Source: Hymenopus coronatus (Eukaryota > Arthropoda > Insecta > Mantodea > Hymenopodidae). Taken from it: a DNA stretch of 64,000 nt. Below, one piece after another: positions 11,101-20,999 of the stretch; positions within the stretch are counted from its first letter, which is position 1, and the number at the start of each line of letters is the position of its first letter. The stretch is taken from contig CM060893.1 in assembly GCA_030762935.1 (NCBI GenBank), positions 9,902,001 through 9,966,000 on the forward strand. The letters run 5' to 3'. The notes beneath the pieces are model-generated. The model was not told the DNA's origin. It searched no databases and worked only from the letters and a program-made list of their open reading frames with translations. The translations under genes were made by a program, and so were the position numbers.

Positions 11101-14100
11101 AAGCATTGCTTAAGCATTCATGAACTTGTATATTATATGGATTAAAAATGTCACTAATTCTTTTGGTAAAACTAGTAATGAAGTGCTATAAATTAAGTGT
11201 AAATGTTCTATGGTTACATAACAATATGTATTAATGAACTTGATATTTTCTTCAGTGAGGCTATGGTATATCCTTTGTGTGGTGTAAACTAAAGTATTTT
11301 ATGTGCACTATAAATGATTATATTCTGTAAAATAAAGAGATAGTATTATTAGGTCACATAAGGTATTTTGACATATGTTAACTACCAGTATTTTATGCTC
11401 ATTATAGATGACTAGACTCAAAGTAACATTTGTTCACAAATATTAACTTTCTTTTAGGATTCTAAGTGAATTTTGTTGCTTGAATATATTGTAGAAAAAG
11501 TAATTCTTGTGGTGAAGTCATAGAAAACATGATGTCTGTATGACCTCATTAATATGTAGAAATCTTAACTGCGCCCTTTGAATCACTGACAGTCAAATAC
11601 AGTAAATGTCATTTGATAATCTACTTTTAATTGTGCACATGATGGTAATTTTAACATATTTGTAATTAATTTTATAGATAAACTTATTGTATTGTGTCCT
11701 TATAAATTAGCTGTAATAGTTTATAATAATTTCAGTATTGAGTTAATAGCAGTACTGTGAAATACCAAATATTAGATATGTGGGCCATTAATCATTATTT
11801 AAATAATAAACTGTGCACAAAAAAACTGTTTTTCATACCATTATGAATTTACTTTGTAGCCAAATTTATTTACATATATTACTTGTCCCAGTATTTGATC
11901 GTGATTCTGTGACTACTCATATTTCTATCAATGTTGCCGTTTGTCAACACAATATCAATTTTATCAGAAATAATTTTAGTTCACCTCTGTATTTGCTTCA
12001 TTGCTCAAATATCTTTAATGGAAGCAATATTTTCTATGAATATGCTTTATACTCATTTAAATCATTACATAGCTTTCAAATCCTATAGTCGCCCTCCGTG
12101 GTGTAATGGTTACCATGCTAACTTCGTATACCCAAGGTTGCGGGTTCAAACCTGGCGGATGACAATGGATTTTTTCGGGCGTAAAAATCCTTAGCATGGC
12201 TTCCTTCGGAAGGGAAGTAAAGCTGTGGGTCCCGTGTCATAGATTTATGGCACGTAAAAGAACCTCAAGCCTGATAAGAGAGGCCTCTGTGCCCAATTAT
12301 AAAAACGATCTTACACGCCCAATATAGAATGGGACGCTGAGAACCAAAGCAGTTAAAGAGCGTCCATAAATAACAGGCCATTTCATTTCAAATCATATAG
12401 GTGTAATGATAATTGGAGTAAGAAAAGTTAAATTAAATTAAGTTGAGCTTTATTCATGGATGCTCTTAAATTGCTTTTGTTCCCAGCATCTCATTCCACA
12501 TTGGGCATGAAAGATTGCATAATTTTGCTCAGAGGCCTCCTTATAAGGCTCGAGGTTATTTTATGTGCCATAAATTATGACAGAGACCAACAGTTTTGCT
12601 CACCTTCTGAAGGAAGCCACCCTAAGGATCTTTATGCCCAACAAAATTGATCGTCTCTTCCGGGATTGAACCTGCAACTTTGTGAACCAGAGGCTAGCAT
12701 GTTTTCCCCTAGACTATGAAGGGTGATAGTAAGAAAAGTGATAACTTATTCAGATGGTATATCAGTTACATAAAAGCATATAGGGATATTGTTAATCTCT
12801 GTGTTTTTTAAAAGAGTTAACCTATAAAATCAATACTGATAAAACATAGACTGCTTAAACATCAACCAAAAATATGCATAAAAATGTTGAAATATGCAAA
12901 GTGTGTGTCTTTAAGAAAAATTCTTGAAAAGCAGGTGTAAATCTTATTCTGAATGTAGAGTATTTTAGTTTAGATTTTATAGTTTCTGCCAACTAAAAAA
13001 AATAATGTAGTACTGCATAATTATGTTGTCAGTGAAAAATTAAATAACCATCAAGTTATGCAGTTGTACGTTATGTAAAGAATTCATGAAGTTGAGACTT
13101 AAAGTGATATCACTGTAACCTTATCAAGAATGTGATTAATCCTATAACTGGCTAATTTCTGGATTGTTCCCAAAAACATAGAAGTGGCATTCAAAGCTAT
13201 CTTAGTTCTGCTATATTTTCTTATATCATTGAAACTGTCAGGAAATAAATAATCTACTATTTTGAAAGCAATATTTTATTTATAAGATTCCAGGATATAT
13301 ATATATATATTTTGCTTTCAAAATAGTAAATAAGTTATTTTCTGAGTTTCCTGATAATACAGAAAAAACTAGTTTTGAGCTTCATTATAGCAAATAAATT
13401 TGCCTATATATATCAGGAAATAACTAATTTATTATTTTGAAAGCAATAGTTTATTAAGCAGATTCTAGGATATGGTTATGCGGTACTGTTACCATAAATG
13501 AAATTCATAACTTTTTTTTTTAAGACAAAATGTAATTTTGGATGCTAAGTGAATATTCCACAGTTCTTTATTACTCACTGATGATTCTATACTTTTGCTA
13601 CTCGTAGTAATAGTTTTAATGTGAAATCCCAGATGGACAGTGTTGGCAATAAAGCTTTTCAGTGATTTGAGACAAATATTGATATATTTCAAGCCACACT
13701 ATTTTTATTAAAGAATGTATAAGATTTTTAACTCTTTGGTATTTTGATAGACAATAATGTGGTATTTCTTGATTATGGGATTACAGAAATATATTTACAC
13801 TCTCTATTAAGGGCAAAGAAAGTTTTTTCACTTTCAGCTGTAGTGATACAAGCTGAAAGCCTCAGTTTTTTCATCCAGGAATTGCATAGAGAAGTAGGTC
13901 CTAGTGTTTCTCAAAGATGTTGCTTCAAATGAAGTAAGTTTAACTCCTAGTTTTAATTCTGCTTTCTTTATATTTCCAAAACCTATGATTGTGTTTTCTA
14001 AGGCACTATGAAAGTGATTTGCTGGATCTCAAAATTTTCAGGCATACATAGTAATGCTACCAACAAATGTTTGAGGAAAGCAAATCTTTCCTTTCCAACA

Positions 14101-16186
14101 TTATCATGCTATGAGTAGACATCTCCATCTGAGTGTCTTCTGTTTGGTACCACCTTGAGGAAAAACATTATGCCAAAATGAGTTGTCATTTTTAAGAAAC
14201 CAAACAAATCCAGATGCTTGAGAACCTCTAGTTCTATCTAGAATGGTGTCTCAATTTTTTTCTTCAAATCATTCAAAAGACTACGCTTATTTTAATGAAT
14301 GGTGTTCACAATTCGACTGTGGAATTACCACCTACATGGTGCAAATTGTGTTATGGCTTATCTCTTAACATCTGTTCTCTTTGTTAACTGGTGGAAAAAT
14401 GGTCTCAATGCTTTGTCAGAAAAAAATATTCTAATTTTTATATAGGCTGAAGCTGCTTATTGTATTATTATGTTACTCTTGTGGGCAAAATATGGATAAA
14501 ATTGCTGCAGATTAGAACTCCCTAATCTCCTTCTGTAAATCTGTATTTGAACCACTCAGCACTGGTGAACATAATAACCCTGCAACACTAATGTGGTTAT
14601 TTATCAACATTGAAATTTTCTTGCTTCTTCATTATGCAAACTAATATGCCATCAGTGATTATTAATGAGAGTAAATAACCAAAAATGTTCAGAAATCTGT
14701 CATTTTGTCATATACCCAAATATTGTTATCATTTGTGCTGTACAGCATATATCCGATGTCTCATCAATTTTAATTGATATTCACTTTCCTCACATTTTAG
14801 TAATAGAATGAGTCACTTAAGAATGTGTCCAGTGTATCATCTTTTAATCCCAGCTCCTTTATGAAAAGTAATTAAGGCATGTGTGGAATAATTATGGTAT
14901 ATTATTAGTGTGTTTTTATTAGAGAATAGAACTTGAGAATTTATAGATTTTGTACATAAAATGCCATATTACCAAATGGTGCTTAATAACTGCAGCAGCA
15001 TCATGATGCATTTACCTAAATCTGAAACTGTGGAAAGCAAATTAGATGTACTGACACATGCTTTATGTTCTTTGTAGACATGCTGATAAAGGCAGTTTAA
15101 CATTCTCTTAGGTTGAACCACTTCTGTTCATGTGCATTATCTTGCCTGTAATGTTTCAGATTGTGTAGAGAAACTGGTCCCTGTGCTGCTGATATCATGC
15201 ATGTCAAAAACTGTGCTCAAGTATCAGATATGGAAACACAAAATTTGGTTACCCATGAGGCCAAAACTTCTATGTACCAAATTTATGTGAAGAGCTTTGA
15301 TAGGTCATCATATGATTCAGTTCATGATGGCAAAAGACTACATAGGTGTAAAATTTGTGAGAAGAGCTTTAATGCACAAGATAATTTGAAAACACATTAT
15401 TTGATTCATGATGCCCAAAAGCCCCATAAGTGCAGTGTTTGTGGGAAGAGTTTTACTACAGCAGCATATCTAAAAACACATAAATTAATTCATGAAGGCA
15501 AAAGCCCACATAAATGCAGTGTTTGTGAGAAAAACTTTACAACAGCAGCATATCTGAAAATACATAATTTAATTCACGAGGGCAAAAAGCCACATAAGTG
15601 CAGTGTTTGTCAGAAGAGTTTTACAAAAGCAGCATATCTGAAAGTACATATTTTAATTCATGAAGGTAAAAGACCACACAAGTGCAGCATTTGTACAAAA
15701 AGCTTTACTACAAGAGATCATTTGAAAACACACAGTTTAATTCATGAAAGTATAAAGCCACATAAGTGCAACAGTTGTGAGAAAAGCTTTACTAGGTTAG
15801 ATCATTTGAAATCTCATTATTTAATCCATGAGGGAAAAAAGCCAAATCAGTGCAGTGTTTGTGAGAAGAGCTTTTCTAGTGCATCATATCTGAAAATACA
15901 TTATTTAATTCATGAGGGTAAAAAACCACATAAGTGTAGTGTTTGTCAGAAGAGCTTTACTGCAGCAGCAGATTTGAAAAGGCATAATTTAAATCATGGT
16001 GGCAATAAGCCACATAAGTGTAATGTTTGTACGAAGAGTTTTACCGCTGCAGGAGATTTGAAAAGACATATTTTAATTCATGAGGGTATAAAGCCACATA
16101 AATGCAGTATTTGTGAGAAGAAGTTTATTAGAGCAGGTCATTTGAAAAGACACAGATTAACTCATGAAAGCAAAAATCATAAGTGA
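4921..16186 (+). CDS. ZF-A: C2H2 zinc-finger protein, 3 coding exons, 450 aa
   Basis: The coding parts are 4921-5148, 6471-6568 and 15160-16186; the phases close exactly (0, then 2). The product should be a nuclear DNA-binding protein. Residues 1-76 hold two IKxEPW repeats, 77-108 are the exon-2 linker segment, and from about 172 to the C terminus there are ten C-x2-C-x12-H-x3-H fingers. ATG 4921 is the first Met after a likely acceptor (ATTAAACAG, ending at 4915), so a non-coding 5' exon probably lies upstream. Intron 2 is 8.6 kb and filled with SINEs. All exons are intact, with no internal stops. The target sequence and role are unknown. ZF-B and ZF-C are close paralogues. Confidence 0.85.
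5149..6470 (+). other. ZF-A intron 1
   Basis: The intron runs from GTAAGA to TTTTTTTCACAG. No coding relic or repeat is recognised in it; the sequence is AT-rich throughout. Confidence 0.7.
6471..6568 (+). CDS. ZF-A exon 2, internally duplicated
   Basis: The exon is 98 nt, with acceptor TTTTTCACAG and donor AAAG|GTGAGA. It encodes 32 residues plus two spare bases. The peptide is a doubled module: V-D-T-L-T-G-D-R-A-E-E-F-Q-F followed by V-D-A-L-T-S-D-T-V-Q-G-F-E-F. ZF-B and ZF-C carry the module once (56 nt). It is acidic and has no known fold. Confidence 0.85.
6627..6881 (+). mobile_element. tRNA-derived SINE, family 1
   Basis: The family-1 order is preserved: a diverged A box (TGGTTGGGTAGTTAGACC), the GTGGTGAACAAAGCAG block, a CATTCCACCAGTGCCCATC block and GTTAAACACTATC. 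It lies 60 bp after exon 2 of ZF-A. Confidence 0.8.
7525..7614 (+). repeat. 37-bp direct repeat
   Basis: The block beginning ATTTTAGT(T/A)AATATTTCAG and ending AAAGTGTCT occurs at 7525-7561 and again at 7578-7614. The copies are nearly identical and separated by 16 bp, so this is a recent local duplication. Confidence 0.85.
8015..8256 (+). mobile_element. Best-preserved SINE, family 1
   Basis: This is the cleanest copy. The A box (TGGCCGAGTGG) and B box (GGTTCGATCCC) both match pol III promoter consensus. Next come GTGGTAGACAAAGC-type and CTCCATCATCATTCATG blocks, the TGCGGTGCCATAAGTAG block, and GTTAAACACTAC plus a short A tail. Its higher CpG content suggests it is younger than the other copies. 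Confidence 0.9.
8578..8768 (+). mobile_element. SINE family 1, diverged
   Basis: The tRNA part is mostly lost, with only GTTGGATCCCAAG left of the B-box region. The body still shows GGTTTTCTCCAGGTTCTCC, a GGCTCCATCTTTATTCC block and an ATTTAACACTACC end. Confidence 0.7.
10222..10455 (+). mobile_element. tRNA-derived SINE, family 3
   Basis: The head reads like a tRNA (TAGTATGGTGGTAGCG as A box; GAGTTTGAACC as B box). It is followed by a body ending near GGTTAAAGTACGTTAAACTA and an A run. It is distinct from families 1 and 2, and only one copy was seen. Confidence 0.6.
12089..12392 (+). mobile_element. tRNA-derived SINE, family 2
   Basis: The head has an A box (TGGTGTAATGG) and a B box (GGTTCAAACCT). 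The long body contains GCGTAAAAATCCTTAGCATG, TTATGGCACGTAAAAGAACC, GAATGGGACGCTGAGAACC and AGTTAAAGAGCGTC. The same body recurs at 12440 (-), 21514 (-), 31505 (-), 41116 (+), 47200 (-) and 57205 (-). Confidence 0.85.
12440..12725 (-). mobile_element. SINE family 2, reversed
   Basis: This is the reverse complement of the family-2 body, running from the GCTCTTAAATTGC end through TTATGTGCCATAAATTATG and CTAAGGATCTTTATGCCC to a reversed B box (GGGATTGAACC). It lies 50 bp from the forward copy and so forms a loose inverted pair. Confidence 0.8.
13239..13475. repeat. Three-copy foldback repeat
   Basis: A ~60-bp unit containing CAGGAAATAA and ATTTTGAAAGCAATA appears forward at 13239-13298 and forward again at 13414-13475. 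Between them, at about 13310-13357, it appears inverted (GCTTTCAAAATAG ... GTTTCCTGATA). An (AT)n run separates the first pair. It could be a miniature inverted-repeat element or its relic. Confidence 0.7.
15160..16186 (+). CDS. ZF-A exon 3: ten C2H2 fingers
   Basis: The exon starts after AATGTTTCAG at 15159, and base 15160 completes an Arg codon with the two bases of exon 2. After about 60 residues that include one dead finger (Y-Q-I-Y-V-K-S-F), ten fingers of the type K-C-S-V-C-E-K-S-F-T follow at a 28-residue period. Most linkers are H-E-G-(K/I)-K-P-H-K-C. Fingers 2-4 share the helix stem A-A-Y-L-K. The TGA stop at 16184 occupies the first-Cys position of what would be finger 11. Confidence 0.93.
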
Positions 16187-16375
16187 AATAATTGTGCGAG
16201 GAGTCATGTTACAATTGCATATTTGAAAAGGATCATATAATTTAAATGGAAAGCTTTACAATGGTGTACTGTCGCAACACGTATGAAAAAACATATTTTA
16301 ACTCATGAGTATAAGTGTGGAATTTGTGAGAAGACCTTAACTGTACAAGGAAACTTAAGAATACATTATTAATGT
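16187..16375 (+). pseudogene. Decayed fingers downstream of the ZF-A stop
   Basis: The reading frame after TGA stays in register for about 60 codons and still spells finger fragments: N-N-C-A-R-S-H-V-T then A-Y-L-K-R, later M-K-K-H-I-L-T-H-E, then Y-K-C-G-I-C-E-K-T-L and G-N-L-R-I-H-Y, with in-frame stops between them. The array was once about three fingers longer. Confidence 0.8.
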
Positions 16376-16462
16376 TTTGAGTCTGAAAACTTGTGAGTCT
16401 TTCCATAGCAGTTCATCTAGGCCATGTGAAATTTAATTTGATTTTTTTGCTGAAATCTTCTG

Positions 16463-16468
16463 ATTAAA
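16463..16468 (+). promoter_or_regulatory. Possible poly(A) signal of ZF-A
   Basis: The variant signal ATTAAA lies about 280 bp after the stop. No AATAAA was seen nearer, so the assignment is tentative. Confidence 0.25.
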
Positions 16469-17189
16469 ACCTCTGCTTAAGTGATATATGTACTAAAACA
16501 ATGGAATACATCTAACAAATAGTTATTTTAAAATGAAAATTACTGTTAAAAGTACTTCTGTTAATATTAGAATCCAGTTCATGGCTGTCTCTTATATGCA
16601 AAGGAGATGATCATGCAGTAGGTATATCCTTTTGATAAGGATATCCTTATTACCATTTTATATACATAAATAATACTCATGCTTCTTATTTCCAGAGCAT
16701 ATGTGTTATCATGGTTCAGCTATTTCACAACCACTCAGTTTTCTAGGTATGTGCAAACAAGCACACAGATAATCATATAACTAACCGACATTTCCAAATT
16801 TATTGTTCTTTTCATTACAGCTGAAGAGCACAACATATAAGCACACAAGTTTTGAGTAATGCATTTTGTTAACTATTTTGCTTGAGTTTAAATTCAGATA
16901 GTTTAAACAATTAGAATTCTTGTGTTAACACATATATGACGTAATATATGTTGAAAATATGGCAGGCGGAAGACATTTCAGTGAGCATTGAAGTAGGATA
17001 AAAGGCCAAAGAACGTTTAACCAAAATGGGAGGGGGTGGGGGAATGTTAAGAAGAAAACATACAGGTAAATGGTCTAGCACTATGATTCTATGCATGTTA
17101 ATTCTTCAGGTAAGCCTGTCTTACTTAATTTCATAACCTCATTTTTTAAGGTTATGTTGTTGGCTTTGGTAAAAGAGTTTCACTTCTTA

Positions 17190-17244
17190 CCGCCTGCGGT
17201 ACCATAAGTAGTTAAAGCAGGCATTAAACACTACAAAAAAAAAA
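17190..17244 (+). mobile_element. 5'-truncated SINE family 1 with target-site duplication
   Basis: Only the last ~55 bp of family 1 is present (CGCCTGCGGTACCATAAGTA, then AAACACTAC and an A tail). It is flanked by perfect 14-bp repeats, AGTTTCACTTCTTA, at 17176-17189 and 17245-17258. This is a textbook target-primed retroposition product. Confidence 0.9.
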
Positions 17245-18857
17245 AGTTTCACTTCTTAAATATAGCATCACTTTATATTTCAAATGTCATTCTGCAAATA
17301 CACTTATTACAGCACAGTACAATTATTTCAGCATCAAACTCCATAGGCTCTATGAAATCATTAATGTTGTTAACCTTCTGCCTAGTGTAGTAGGCAGCTG
17401 ATCACAGGCTACTATACTATAGGCCTGAGCACTGATTTCAATATGGTAGCAGTCAAAGGTGGTGATCAATCGCGTTGGCAATTTTCACAGTTCCAATCAA
17501 AAGACAAAGTGGGATGCAAGGATAAAAAAGTTAATATAATTCAAACAGAATATAAATTATAGCCCACCAGAGCAAACACAGGATAATATAGAAAGAATAA
17601 CGATTCATTGTATTTTATAAAAGAAATATGAATAAATATTCTTACTTAGCATGTTTTAATTTAAAAAAAACTAAAATTGTGCTATAAACAGTTAATAAAT
17701 ACAATGGAAATTGTTACCATGGTTATTAGAAACCTATAAAAATGTGAGTTATTCGATCAGCAAATACATTTTAAATATATGGGCATTTTATGCTTTGAAA
17801 ATGCTTCTAGGTAAATGAAAATTTAAGAGAACATGATTATCATGCAGTTACATTCAGCAGAATTAAGTTAAACAGATGCACATAAATGAAATTTGAGTCT
17901 ATTATAAAGAAAGCATGTCAGAGAAGCAAGCACTTAAGTGTATAGTTAAATGTGAATTTTCATTTTTAAAAAAAATTCTATTTGTTTCATTCCAAGTGTT
18001 ATTCTCAATTAAATTATTATACTCCGAACAATCTTGTGTTATTTTGGGACAAAAGATATTTTTCACTATCCTCCTTATCTTTATACATTATTGTATGTTT
18101 GGAAATTCAGGTTCTGATGGAAGTATATTAAACAACACAAATATTACACTTTTCAGTTTATAATAACTCACTTCTGTTGACCACTGTTGTAAGAACTTTC
18201 TTCAGTTATTTCATTACAGAAGGAATTACAAAATTAAACATTTCAAAATTGCATAAAGAAGTATGTTAAGTATATGAGTAGTTATATTTATTTCAGCCAA
18301 AAACTATAACTTTACAATAAAAGTTACAATATTCTGAACTAGTTTACTTCATTGAAGCACTATTGTTCAATGTTTACCATTGTACAACTCAATCACATTT
18401 ACAAACTTTTATGGAATTGGTTTTGTATTCACTAAAAACCAAGGTGAAAATAAAAGCTAACAATCCATCCACTAAATCTGCTAATATTACATCTGGTAAT
18501 ATACTAGAGCTTGCCATATATATACATGGTTTAGTAAAAAGAATAAAAATACTGAAATGTATGATGTGAAGGCAAAGTTATAGAATATACACAATAATCC
18601 ACATTACAGAAAATAGAGCCTTTTGATACACTTATTATTCTATGGCAATATAAAAAAAACTAGAAGTGTTGTTTCCTTCTTTATGTAAAGCACAAACCTA
18701 CTGGTCAATTTTTGGTCTTTTGTTTCTGATTTTCATTCACCATTTTGGAGTAATTGTAATAATTTTGCAAATAATTGTACGTACATCATGAAAATAGACT
18801 TCAAATTTATGATTACATTGCCCAGCAACCAGTGGCATTTTGCCACAGCCCACAATG

Positions 18858-19480
18858 CTACCTAGTTCCCACAAATTCACAACCTTTAAGAAGATCAGAT
18901 GAATATCTGTACCTTTCCTTCTTAAAGCACAATAATTCTAACTGCTCAGTAAGGACACTTAACCTCACTTTTTCACCAACATCTGGTTTATGCTCTTTTA
19001 ACAATTTCACAGCTGCACCAAGTTTATTTTCTCTCAAACTTGACACAGGCATACTACTATGCAATTTAAATAATGCACACACCTAAGATTTACCTATGAT
19101 AACACCAAATTCCAGGTTCAGGTGGTCATGGTTCAAATTTTTGTCCTAAAGCAACTGTCATTGTAAATCACAAAGCTGCCAATTACATGAGGCACTGACA
19201 CTGTATTTATTTTTAACACTGCAATACCTATGATTAATGCTCATTAAGGTGCCCATTCGTTTCCGTTGTTCACACATTTTGTTATATAAACTGTTACATC
19301 TTCATATGTGAGTAACTTGTTATTTTTCAGTTTCTTATCATATGAAGCTACGGTTTTATCCAGAACTGTGGAAGGACTTCATCTTCCTTTTCCTCTGGTG
19401 TTACATACAGAGGTTCTAATTTGTTCTGCAACCTGGTACTGAACACTTGAAAGTCATTGCAGCCCTGAAAATACAAAGAA
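18858..19480 (-). pseudogene. Decayed coding relic, family not recognised
   Basis: On the minus strand, 19082-18858 gives an amphipathic, protein-like frame (S-L-R-E-N-K-L-G-A-A-V-K-L-L, H-K-P-D-V-G-E-K-V-R-L-S-V-L, F-K-K-E-R-Y-R-Y-S). Upstream, near 19330-19460, an AG-preceded stretch gives L-Q-N-K-L-E-P-L-Y-V-T-P-E-E-K-E and then K-L-L-T-Y-E-D-V-T-V-Y-I. Stops and shifts separate the parts. The codon texture looks real and suggests a dead transposase or host gene, but I cannot name it. Confidence 0.3.
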
Positions 19481-20762
19481 AGCAAAGTATACTTACTTTT
19501 GGAGCTGTGTCAAACATAACCAAACTGTATTTATACAATATACCTACTATTAACATATTATATTATTACTTACCTCAATGTAATTTGCAATCTGTAGCAC
19601 TTTGTATGAGTATAATACTTTCACGCATGAAATAATAAAATATACACAAGAAGAACTGCTGAATTCATTTATAGAACACCTACAACACAAAAATGCCACT
19701 GCATTTCAAATTCAAACCAATGTTTTGCTCGCCTGCAGAGGGTCACATGACCATGCAGTGATTGTACAGCGCACAGACCAGTAATAAGCTGTGAGTTGAT
19801 ATAAGTTCTCCTTATGTGATATAAGTGAATGTTTCATTATTTGTCTGAAACGTTAACTGTATTTTAATTTAAAATCGGTGCTTAAGGGCTTCCTTGAAAT
19901 AAGTGATGTCTATGGAATCAAAAGTTAATATTTCTATGCCTGACATATTTTTAGCCAAGAAGCACCTCCTTGTTGAGAGTTTCAGAATCTTAAGACTCAC
20001 AAATGCATAATAAATAAAATATAAACTCGCCAGAAATTATGTAGGTTATCATAGATGCTCCAGAAGTTCAAAAAAATTGGTAGTAAAGATTTGTAGTGTA
20101 GAATATGCAATACAAAACACAGAGTTTTTCATATGGGACCAACAATGACAATTGTTTTTACTGTCTTGTATTATATAGCTAGGAAGCACTGTTTTTGTGC
20201 TATAAGAAAAAGACATTAATGTGATTATTTCAATTTAATGCTCTATTTTCATATTAGGAATGTTTAAGTAAGAAAAACAATCCCAAATCCTAATTTTTAA
20301 CCTAAATGTTCAAATGTTTTTCATATATGACTCCTTCATCACCAAACATTTCTAAACAAGGCCACACATATTCCTCCTTTCTCTTTGTTTCTAGTCTCCT
20401 AAGGAGGCAATGGAGCATGGCAATACCTGTTGGGATGTATTCTGGGGTTAGTGGTAAAGGCAGAGTGGTTCTTCAGCTGCTGATGGTTGTTTTGATTTAG
20501 CTGTTGGATTGAGATATTTTGAAAAGTTTCTGTAATAAGGAAAAGTTGGAATTCAATCAACGAAATGTTCTTGCTGGTGTTTACATTGTGTAATGTCTGT
20601 AAACTTAGTATTCCAATGTTCAATAGGTGAAAGAACTTCAGTACAATTTTAGAGATCTTTGAATGCATTCAAGAGAACTTGGTATCATGCCAGATATATC
20701 CACAGCGTTCATGTTGCTAATGTTATCCAGTAAATACACACTCTAGTGTCATCATTATAGTA

Positions 20763-20997
20763 GGGGCCGTGCCATGGCTGAGTGAGTAGACCACTTGCCT
20801 CTCACTTAGATGGCCCAGGTTCGATACAATGTGACTGAATTTGAGATTTGTGGTAGACAAAGCAGCACAGGGGTGGGTTTTCTGGTTTCCCCTGCCATCC
20901 CATTCCATCGGTGCTCCATCTTCATTCTATGTATTATCATTGTCATTGCGTGCCATAGCAGTAAGAGTAGGTGTTAAACATTGTCCAAAAAAAAAAA
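20763..20997 (+). mobile_element. SINE family 1
   Basis: It has an A box (TGGCTGAGTGAG), a B box (GGTTCGATACA), the GTGGTAGACAAAGCAGC block, the GGTGCTCCATCTTCATTC block and GTGTTAAACATTGTCC with an A tail of about 11. Confidence 0.85.
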
Positions 20998-20999
20998 TC

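Larger units (their letters stand above)
6569..15159 (+). other. ZF-A intron 2 (8.6 kb)
   Basis: The intron runs from GTGAGA to an acceptor, AATGTTTCAG, ending at 15159. It contains SINE copies (listed separately), a 37-bp direct repeat at 7525-7614 and the foldback cluster at 13239-13475. The stretches 8770-10220, 10450-12088 and 13480-15159 hold only unassigned AT-rich DNA and short chance reading frames. Confidence 0.75.
16500..20760. other. Intergenic DNA between ZF-A and the next SINE
   Basis: Apart from the truncated SINE at 17190 and the minus-strand coding relic near 19 kb (both listed), I see only AT-rich unique sequence and short chance frames. Confidence 0.6.

Noticed and set aside
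10902..11123. 73-residue plus-strand frame
   Set aside because: It spans a run of 17 A giving poly-Lys; the rest resembles no family and lacks flanking splice signals.
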